Made by a program: the position numbers and the translations under genes. Of a DNA stretch of 64,000 bases, positions 55,621 to 64,000 are shown piece after piece; within the stretch, counting starts at the first letter, position 1, and the number at the start of each line of letters is the position of its first letter. Source of the DNA: Gadus chalcogrammus (taxonomy: Eukaryota; Chordata; Actinopteri; Gadiformes; Gadidae); contig NC_079426.1 of NCBI RefSeq assembly GCF_026213295.1, positions 26,226,902 through 26,290,901 of the forward strand. The letters run 5' to 3'. The notes beneath the pieces are model-generated. The model saw only the letters and a program-made list of their open reading frames with translations. It did not search any database and was not told the origin of the DNA.

Positions 55621-56901
55621 TCCTCCATAGATGGCAGCTCTGTCCTGGTAATGTGATGGGCAGCTTTCACCACCCTCTGTAATTTCTTACAGTTGAGGGC
55701 GGAGCAACTGCCGTACCAGGCGGTGATGCTGCCGGTCAGGATACTCTCTATGATGCACCTGTAGAAGTTGCAGAGTATCCTGGAGTCCATGTTGAACTGC
55801 CGCAGCCTGCGGAGGAAGAAGAGCCGCTGTCTTGCCGTCTTTGTGATGGCGTCGGTGTGGTGAGTCCAGGTCAGGTCCTCGCAGATGTGGACCCCGAGGT
55901 ACTTGAGACTGCTGACCCTCTACTGTCGTCCCGTTGATGGTGATGGGGGCGTGCTCGGCTCCCTGTCGCTTCCTGTAGTCCACATCAGCCCCTTAGTTTT
56001 GCTGAGGTTGAGCTGGAGGTTGTTGTCCTGGCACCAAGATGTCAGGGCTCTCACCTCCTCTCTGTACGCCGTCACGTCGCCGTTGGTCATCAGGCCGATG
56101 ACGGTCGTGTCGTCAGCAAACTTGACAATGGTGTTGGAGCTGTGTGTGGCCACGCAGTCATGTGTGAACAGGGCAGGTTGGAACAGGGAGTAGAGGAGAG
56201 GGCTGAGCACGCAGCCCTGTGGTGTGCCGGTGTTGAGAGTCAGGGTGGATGATGTGGCGTTTCCTATCCGCACTGCCTGGGGTCTGCCCGTCAGGAAGCT
56301 CAGGATCCAGTCACAAAGGGCGGTGTTGAGCCCGAGGTCCCTGAGCTTCACAGCGAGCTTGGAGGGCACAATGGTATTGAATGCTGAACTATAGTCAATG
56401 AACAGCATTCTCACATATGTGTTCCTCTGGTCCAGGTGGGGCAGTGTGGAGGGTGAGGGCGATGGCGTCGTCTGTGCTGCAGGGGGTCCAGTGAGTCAGG
56501 GAGGGAGGAGGTGATGAATGATTTGACTAACCGCTCGAAGCAATTCATGACGAAGGAGGTGAGTGCTACTGGGCGGTAGTCGTTGAGGCAGGACTCTTTT
56601 GACATCATTCCCACTTGGGGATGGGAATGATGGTGGACTTTTTGAGACATGTGGGGACCACAGACTGGAGCAGTGACTTGTTGAAAATGTCTGTAAACAC
56701 ACCTGCCAGCTGATCTGCACACACCCTGAGGGACCGGCCAGGGATGCCATCAGGACCAGGGGCCTTGTGTGGATTCATCCTTTTGAAGGATTTGCATACA
56801 TCTGCTCCTGTTATTACTAGTGTGCAGGGTTCCTGGTCCATCTGTACTTCCTGAGCCAGAGAAGTAGCTCTCAAAACGTGCAAAGTATGTGTTAAGATCA
56901 T
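55620..56901 (-). pseudogene. LINE reverse transcriptase, fragmented
   Basis: RT motifs over several frames: [60 protein letters not shown] (motif A), [17 protein letters not shown] (motif B) and [17 protein letters not shown] (FADD active site), then [14 protein letters not shown] and ILTGSITAWYGSCS. Typical of the Rex1/L2-type fish LINEs that open motif A with [11 protein letters not shown] ~10 residue insertion (QPALFTHDC region) follows motif B. Confidence 0.85.
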
Positions 56902-57133
56902 CTTGAAGAGATGGAGACACCTCCTCAGTCACACTCCTTGTCCCTTGACAGTCTGTTATTGCTCTGAGTCCGGTCCAAATGTGTCTTGAGTTGGAGCCAT
57001 CAAAGTTGGACTCCATTCTGTCCTTGTATTGTCTCTTAGCACCGTTAATAGCTCTCCGGAGCGCATACCTGGACTTGCTGTACTCCTCCAAATCACCTGA
57101 GTTGTAGGCGGCAGTCCGTGCCGTAAGTTTCGC

Positions 57134-58140
57134 TCAAACTTCTCCATTAACCCAGGGCTTCTGATTGGGTAATGTCCGTACAATAATCCGCCGCACGACG
57201 TCATCAATGCATTTGCCGATGTAGCAAATCACAGAGTCTGTGTGTGTGTTTAAATGATCGTCCTTAAACACATCCCACTCTGTAGTGCTAAAACAGTCCC
57301 GTAATGCAGAGTCTGATTGGTCGGACAAATGCTGAATGGTCCCCGTCACCGGCCTGTCCCGTTTGAGTCTCTGCCTATAGGAAGGCAGAAGCAGTACTGA
57401 GCTGTGGTCTGATTTGCCGAATGGGGGTCGTAGGAGTGCCTTATATCGGTCGCGGAAGGGAGAGTAAATATGGTCGAGCGTGTTTCCCCCTCGCGTAGGA
57501 AAGCTGATATGCTGGCGGTATCTCGGCAGGACTTTCCTCAAGTTAGCTTTATTTAAATCACCAGCCACGATGAAAGCAGCCTCGGGCCATGAGGTCTCCG
57601 TCCTGTCGATGACTCGATACAGCTCGTCCAGCGCTTGGTTGGAGTCAGCGTCCGGTGGGATATACACCGCTGTGAGCACAACCGATGTAAACTCATAATA
57701 AGGCCGGCATCCGATCATGAGGTGCTCTAAGTTGGGAGAACAGTCCGATGAAAGTACCTCCACGTCTGAACACCACTTGTTATTAACCATGAAGCAGACA
57801 CCTCCCCCCTTGCTTTACCCCGATGTTATTGTCCTGTCCTGGCGGCGAATGGAGAATCCATGTTGAACAATGGCGTAGTGTGGGGCCGAAGGGTCGAGCC
57901 AAGTCTCTGTGAAAACCATTACAAACATTACAGTTCTTAATGTCCCGTTGAAACGCCATCCTGCTCCGGAGTTCATCCAGCTTGTTGTCCAGTGACTGGA
58001 CGTTCGCCAGTAGTATACTGGGGAGAGGAGGCCAGTTCTCGCGTTTCCTCAGCCTGACCAGGACTCCAGCCCGGGACCCTCGCTTCCTCCGTCTCCTGAA
58101 TTGTCCATCAGGTAATAAAGGTAGATCGCCATTGTTTGAG
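57134..58140 (-). pseudogene. LINE endonuclease, frameshifted
   Basis: ILLANVQSLDNKLDELRSRM is the domain start; then GGGVCFMVNNKWCSD, FTSVVLTAVYIPPDADSN, FIVAGDLNKANLRKVLP, RGGNTLDHIYSPFRD and PPFGKSDHSSVLLLP. The catalytic Asp/Asn and SDH residues are present. At least one frameshift lies upstream of VNNKWC (57780-57880). Confidence 0.82.
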
Positions 58141-58712
58141 GGTGGTGGTGAAAAAGTGTTATCCGTCGACGATTTGATGCGCAGAAGTTGTTCTCTATCA
58201 TATCGTATGATAGGGCTCGCTTTGGCCGTTCACCTGTTACCAAAAGTAAGGCGTAAATATAAAAATAAACTAGTAAAATAAAGTAACACAAGAAAAAGTT
58301 GAGGAGGAGCTTGAGACACGGCCGCCCTCTGCGGTGCCATGATATCCAAGAGGACTCAGGGTCAGCACAGTGAGTCTATGTAACGGATCTAGGCACAACC
58401 CAATTGCAGACACAGAAAACAAGGTAAGTGAAAGCAACTAGAAAATTAGTGCTGGAGTGTAAAGTCAGGTTGAAAATATGGTTTAGTAAAGCCACATAGG
58501 AAGTAAAGCAATATTGAATGGCTCAAATCAAGTGAAAAGATCTGAACAGAGTTGAAAAGTCTAAATAGAGTTAACGATGTAATAATGCACACCATATAAA
58601 ACACATAAAAATGGTTGGACACAAATAAAGTGAAGAGTTAAACAAATAGATAAAGTGATCAAGTTTGAAAACATTTGAGATAGAATATAGAATAGCTGAG
58701 CTGTTCTGATAA

Positions 58713-58821
<109 letters not shown>

Positions 58822-59383
58822 TAGTAACAACTTGGAAAAGTATGTTAGGCTTATACCGTTGAACTCTGTTGAGATTCACATTGTGTTTCTAGGTTAAATA
58901 TTGACGTTGTTATGCTCCGCAATGTCCTCAATGGTTAGTTTTTGTAGAGCGTCATCTGAATTTCCCCACGCTCTAGCCTCAACGTCAATGAGACCAACTG
59001 AAAATATACGGAGCCGGCATGAAATGAAACTGTTAAACTGTTGATTCTGAAAATAGTATAAATGATATCGAAGATCTGTTTAGCTATATTTGAAGATGCA
59101 AGTGTGTTGATTTGTTAATTGTTTGAACAAAGGTCAATGGTTAAAACCATTTAACAAGTTTCAAAGTCTTAAGTGGTTGAAGTGTCAGAGAATGGGCGGA
59201 CGGCTTTGCCTTCTTCCCATTGACTTCCATTATACACAATACGATTAAAATATCTTAAAAATATAAAAATATAAGAATACAATTAATGGTAGCGTGGGAT
59301 TCCAGGCTAATATCAACATTTTGAAAGTGGAATGAAGTCTCTTTGTGAAAAATTGTTTTAGGAATAGGTCCCAACGTTTCTAA

Positions 59384-59384
59384 T

Positions 59385-59424
<40 letters not shown>
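59384..59424 (+). repeat. (GAAA)n microsatellite
   Basis: About ten GAAA units. Confidence 0.95.
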
Positions 59425-59483
59425 GAGCAATAGTTGAGCGCTGCTTACAGTACTCACCTAGAATGTTTGATTGTAACAAGACT

Positions 59484-59600
59484 AGGGCTGGGCGATAAAA
59501 CGATAACGATATGTTTCGCGATAGATACGTAATCAATATCAATAGAAAATGTGTTCGATAGAACGTTTCGATATTATTTTTTATTATTTTTATTCCTCGT
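59484..59600 (+). mobile_element. hAT-like left end, truncated
   Basis: CTAGGGCTGGGCGATAAAACG followed by ATCGATA/CGATAT-rich subterminal sequence, as at hAT ends. No right end recognised. Confidence 0.4.
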
Positions 59601-59734
59601 TGTAAGAAACCGGAGCAAAAAGTCTACTTCTCCCATAAAGACTCGATCGCCGATAAGTATGAACAGGATTTATTTAGATAACGACATGGGAATATTTTGC
59701 ATGGTAAATCTTTGGCATGAGCCCCGTCACTGAT

Positions 59735-59880
59735 CCAGGATGACGTGCGGACTCGGCGTATCCTGCCAGGACTAGCAGGGGCAGAGCCTTCCCCAAAAGA
59801 GGGGGCCTACGCCGGAAATAGGTGATAACTCGGCATGTCCTGCCGGGACTGGCAGGGGTGGAGCCAACCCCAAAAATAGA
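59735..59880 (+). repeat. diverged direct repeat
   Basis: ACTCGGCGTATCCTGCCAGG and ACTCGGCATGTCCTGCCGGG head units ~73 bp apart, each followed by GACT.GCAGGGG and a CCCCAAAA tail. Confidence 0.65.
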
Positions 59881-60139
59881 ATAGCGAAAGGGGGTAATGA
59901 GACCATACATACCCGCCGTAGAAGAAGTGGACAAGGATCTATACTGCTCCTGGAAGATAAAAGGCATACCCAATATACGACATATTAAGAGTCAATCATA
60001 TATCCCGTAAAACAATAAGCTTAAAAACCGTCTGCGAGATCGATGAATCACGTAAAAGCAATTGAGCTTAAAAATACTATCAGCGAGATCAATTGAAATT
60101 TAGAGCAATCTGCAGCTGTTACGCAGCGAGCCACGAGTG

Positions 60140-60990
60140 CTTTCGTGCTGTACCAACTGCCGTGGCCGATTCACTCTCCGGGGTCGCTGCGTGACCTGAG
60201 TGCTTTCGCGTTGACCACCGATGTGGTCAACGAACTCACGAGTGCCCTTGATGTGCCACCGACGTGGTCACGCACTCACCGGTGTTGCTGCAGCAAATAT
60301 TGTGTACTTCCGTGTTGAACACCGACGTGGTCAACGAAATCACGAGTGCCCTTGATGTGCCACCGACATGGTCACGCACTCACCGGTGTTGCTGCAGCAA
60401 ATATTCTGTACTTCCGTGTTAAACACCGACGTGGTCAATGTACTCTGAGTGCCCTGCACTTGAGCGTTTGATATTATGCCACCGGCATGGTAATTAAATT
60501 TGCATGTGCCTGAGTTGTGCCCACCGACGTGGTCAACGCACTACCAGGGTTGCTGCAGCGAACGTGGAGTTCTGTGTTGTATCGCACCGACGTGCGCAAC
60601 AAACTCACGAGTGCTTGAGTTGTTCCCACCGACGTGGGCAACGCACTCATCGGGGGTTGCTGCAGCGAACGTAGAGTTCTGATTTGTACCGCACCGACGT
60701 GCGCAACGAACTCACGAGTGCTTGAGTTGTTCCCACCGACGTGGGCAACGCACTCACCGGGGTTACTGCAGTCAAACCATGAGTACTAGATAACGTGCCA
60801 CCGACGTGGTCATACTCACGAGTGCCCGAGTTGTTCCCACCGACGTGGGCAACGCACTCACGGGGTTGCCGCTGCAACCTTGAGTTTTATTTTCCTATGT
60901 TACGCCACTGACGTGACAGCGAACTCAAGAGTGTTTTCTAGATGATCCACCAACGTGGTCACACTTGCCGGGGTTGCTGCAGGTTAACCT
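60140..60990. repeat. satellite with repeated hairpin boxes, block 1
   Basis: Units of roughly 110-120 bp contain CACCGACGTGG-type boxes, ACTCACGAGTGC and GGGTTGCTGCAGC. Each box is an inverted repeat about a CGAC centre, for example GTTGACCAC-CGAT-GTGGTCAAC near 60203. Variants change both arms together. No coding sense. Confidence 0.85.
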
Positions 60991-62525
60991 GAGTTATGAA
61001 ACCGAATTTTGCTTTATGAATTTAGTACCTGATAACCACCACCGCCAGTAGTGGCAAATAGTGTTGCTTTTGGCAACGAAAATTATGACTAAGTGTCGTC
61101 ATCAACAAACCTTTATCGCTTGAGAAAAACGAGACTGGACGCAACGTGGATGCTGGGCGTGTGACAATAACTATGATTAAATACATAGTGCAATATAGTT
61201 GGCGAATAAAACAAGACTAAAAAGTGTTTTACGAAAATAAGACTGCTAAAATGTCTCTTCATTTTCGTTGACCTAAACTAGGCGATAAAGACTTATAATG
61301 TTATTTTGTTCAACTGGAACTTCAACTGTTCCAGACATAACATCAATTTTCAACCGTTTACCTTATTTAACAAAACTACACCCTTGTAACTTCAATAATA
61401 TCTAAATGGAATTACGATAACACTGGAAAGAGTATGAATGTGACTAAAACTAATAAAAACTAAAATGACAGCTTGACACAAGACTAGACTAACACTAGAA
61501 AGGAAACAGGCCGCCAAAAACAGCTATGGTTGCAAACGTGTAAAACGTGTAAAACTTACTAACGTCTTAACCGACGTTAGAGAGCATCGTGTGCGCTTGA
61601 AGAAAGAACCTTAAATTCGACCGGATGTAGGACGTTCAGAGTGCCTGAGTTGTGCCCCAGTTGTGCGTTGACGTGGTCAACGCACTCACCGGGGTTACTG
61701 CAGTCAACCATGAGTATTAGATAACGTGCCACTGACGTGGTCATAGTCACGAGTGCCCGAGTTGTTACCGCTGCGCTGTGGTCGACGCACTCACCGGGGT
61801 CGCCGCTGCGAACCTTGAGTTTTATTTTTTGATATGCCAACGACGTGACACCGAACTCAAGAGTGTTTTCTAGATGATCCACCGACGTGGTCACACTTGC
61901 CGGGGTTGCTGCAGGTTAACCTTGAGTTATATAGCCAAATTTTGCTTTATGAGTTTAGTACCTGATAACCACCACCACCAGTAGTTGCAAATAGTGGTGC
62001 TTTTGACACCGGAAATTATGACTAAATGTTGTCATCAACAAACCTTTATCGCGTGAGGAAAACAATGCTGGTCATATGAAAATGACTATAATTAAATACG
62101 TAGTGTAACGTTGTTGGCGAATAAAAAACGAGACTGAAAGTGTTTTACAAAATAAGACTGCTAAAATGTCTTCATTTACGTTGACCTAAACTAGGCGATA
62201 AACTGTAATAACGTTATATTGTCCAACTGGAACTTCAACTGTTTGAGACATAACTACATCAATTTTCGACCGTTTACCTTATTTAACAAATCTACGCACT
62301 TGTATCTTCGATAATATCTAAACGGAATTTCGATATCACTGGAAAGAGTATGAACGTGACTAAAACTAATAAAACAAAAATGACACCTTGACAATAAAAA
62401 CTAGAATGGAAACAGGCCGCCGAAAACAGCTGTAGTAGCAAACATGTTAAACCTGCCTTAACCAACGTTAGAGAGCATCGTGTGCGCTTCAAGGAAGAAC
62501 CATGAATTTGACCGGATGTAGGATT
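60780..62525. repeat. tandem duplication of a ~900 bp unit
   Basis: The stretch from about 60750 to 61630 (end of block 1 plus AT-rich DNA) is repeated from about 61660 to 62525. Matching landmarks: TTAGTACCTGATAACCACCA, TCATCAACAAACCTTTATCG, GACCTAAACTAGGCGATAAA, CAACTGGAACTTCAACTGTT, GAGAGCATCGTGTGCGCTT. The copies differ by substitutions and small indels. Within the second copy, 61670-61695 is a perfect GTGCGTTGAC-GTG-GTCAACGCAC hairpin. Confidence 0.85.
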
Positions 62526-62699
62526 CGTGAGCTGTGGAAGACCGCCTTCCCAGCCGTTTGATAGACGCGACCGGCAACCCTTATTCAGCGGCAATCGCTT
62601 TTAGACCATTTTAAGAAGATGGAAAAATGCCTTGCAAGCGAAGGTGACATCAGCGAAAGCCAGGCCCCGTGTAGGGGGAAAAGTCTGAGTAAGAGACGT

Positions 62700-62945
62700 G
62701 TACGCATGGGCGCATAAACGCAAGAACGCATGAACCCGAGAACGCATGAACCCGAGAACGCATGAACCCGAGAACGTATGAACCCGAGAACGCATGAACC
62801 CGAGAACGCATGAACCCAAGAACGCATGAACGCAAAAACGCATGAACGCAAAAACGCATGAACCCAAAAACGCATGAACCCAAGAACCCAAGTACGCATG
62901 AACCCATGAACGCATGAACCCGTAGAACGCATGAACCCGTAGAAC
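62700..62945 (+). repeat. 16 bp minisatellite
   Basis: About 15 units of GAACGCATGAACCCGA-type, with GCAAAAAC variants in the middle. Because the unit lacks stops, all three antisense frames stay open; these are not genes. Confidence 0.92.
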
Positions 62946-64000
62946 GGTGTGAGAAACACTGACTCGAGTAATATGTTAAAAAAAAAAAGATCTGTTTACT
63001 GTAAATGGATAAAGGTCAACAGATGCGCAATGCAGGGCTCTCCATTTTTGAATATATCTATTAATATGTGACTGCATACAAATTTGTCCACAGACATGGT
63101 GACTAATGTATGATAGTAGGCATTATTGGCCCTTAACACTAATATTCGGAAACAACACTGCCTCAAAAGGATATTGGCCTAAGCAACACCAGTAGAGGCA
63201 TATACTTTTCCCTGAACTTTTAAACGTTGCAAACGTGCAAAACATATATTATATTTATGTGGCATTCAGTCCAATGCTTAAAAATATATCTGTGGCATTC
63301 AGTAGGCCAATGCTGTGGTAAAGTGTGCAAAGTATGAGTATGAGTATTTGATGGAGTATGAGTAAGTGTTTCCTTCTGTTACATAGATAGAACTTTATCA
63401 ATCCCCTGCAGGAGAAATGTGTTAATGTTTGTCCCTATCAAACAATAATGCTAAAAAACAAAAAAACACAAAACATGACGGTAACTCTAAAGTCAAACCG
63501 TCCAATCTGAAGGCTTTACTTAACCACTCCCCCTACTCACTTCCACCAATGCAAAGCGAACAGAACTGAGTAGGGGAGGACATAGCCCAACTAGTTTGTG
63601 ACAGACCCAGAGGAAAGCAACGCAAATTAAATGTGAACATGTATTGAGGCTTTAATAAAATCCCGGACGATTTAGAAATTTCACCCGGACGCATTTGATT
63701 CCTACCCTTCCACTGTTAAATAGCGGCGCAAGTTGTGTGGCGTGTGAGCGTGTGCATGGGTTGAATTGCGTGCGTCTCACGGAGAGCCCTTCGCAATGTT
63801 CAGCTGTCAGAAATGTGTTGTGATCACTTGTATTCCTCATAGCTCTCACCCTGCGTTCACACCAAAAGATGCAAAAAGTTGACGTGCGTCACAATCCCAT
63901 TCAAAGTGAATGTAGAGACGCGTTGCTGCTTTGCTGGCGCAGCATTTGCTGCCGAGAAAACCGGCAGCAAAATTTGATTTGCGGCGCGTCAAAATCTGAT
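62946..64000. other. repeat-derived DNA without genes
   Basis: At ~63380-63415 ATAGAACTTTATCAATCCCC resembles a LINE 3' end. At 63735-63790 a segment is the inverse of 33140-33200 (GACACACGCAATTCAACCCA). From ~63852 TGCGTTCACACCAAAAG and AAAGTGAATGTAGAGACGCG match the repeat near 6120 in the hAT at 5923. It runs off the window. Confidence 0.5.

Larger units (their letters stand above)
53894..58340 (-). mobile_element. Rex1/L2-group LINE, antisense, interrupted
   Basis: On the minus strand: leader from about 58340, endonuclease (58130-57134), RT (57090-55620), a foreign insert (55620-54283), then the C-terminus KKTNRIIKVPHHRSNKLLQL and SGRRYRSIRSRAIRLLNS-stop (~54118) and an AT-rich 3' UTR. 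Many frameshifts, so it is old. Its 3' UTR motif ACACAAGTAGG also occurs in the LINE tail at 32817. Confidence 0.8.

Noticed and set aside
60140..60990. CRISPR-like array because of regularly spaced palindromic boxes
   Set aside because: The sequence between boxes is itself repeated, and the setting is vertebrate; it is a satellite.
62601..62959. Three overlapping antisense ORFs with MRSWVHAF-type repeats
   Set aside because: All come from a stop-free 16 bp repeat read in three frames.

Overview
This 64 kb window is vertebrate, almost certainly teleost fish, nuclear DNA. The evidence is long (GT)n/(GA)n/(GATA)n tracts, GT-AG introns, non-LTR retrotransposons of the L2, Rex3/RTE, Rex1-like and L1 groups, Gypsy retrotransposons (one with Gmr1-like layout), and many hAT, TTAA-target and Harbinger-like DNA elements. 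I see no recognisable single-copy cellular gene and no structural RNA gene. Nearly everything is transposable elements nested in one another, and many nestings can be dated from target-site duplications (TSDs) or restored empty sites.

Layout. 1-3768: simple DNA, a 941 bp TRIM-like LTR element (1043-1983) and a minisatellite plus (GA)n block. 3769-7219: an antisense LTR broken by a 744 bp inverted-repeat element, then a repeat carrying a 1060 bp hAT. 7358-19714: the most interesting unit. A six-exon minus-strand gene (609 codons when the exons are summed; DDE/RNase-H-like core, DUF7869-like) is flanked by imperfect inverted repeats and looks like a DNA transposon. Its exon 5 is split by a 4.1 kb L2 LINE with an intact 1036-codon ORF. 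Its first intron holds a hAT and a TTAA-flanked element built around a ~600 bp-arm palindrome. 19766-27544: interspersed repeats, a second palindromic TTAA element, foldback and Harbinger-like elements. 27764-31677: a Gypsy element lacking RT/RNase H. 31678-35594: LINE 3' fragments, a second copy of the 5.4-7.2 kb repeat with a solo LTR, and a 0.5 kb repeat. 35595-43380: a Gypsy LTR plus gag, the LTR split by a 5.46 kb hAT transposon with its own multi-exon transposase gene. 43391-53893: a 5'-truncated L1 interrupted by four or more insertions, including a very young gag-protease LTR element and a Rex3 copy. 53894-58340: an antisense Rex1/L2-group LINE. 58341-64000: microsatellites, a satellite whose repeated hairpin boxes covary, and a 16 bp minisatellite.

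The elements do not act together in a pathway. They record successive insertions. Inferred orders include: repeat, then Gypsy LTR, then hAT; and L1, then Harbinger-like, Gypsy-derived and Rex3 insertions. Superfamily names rest on TSD length, terminal motifs and protein motifs read by eye, without database searches.
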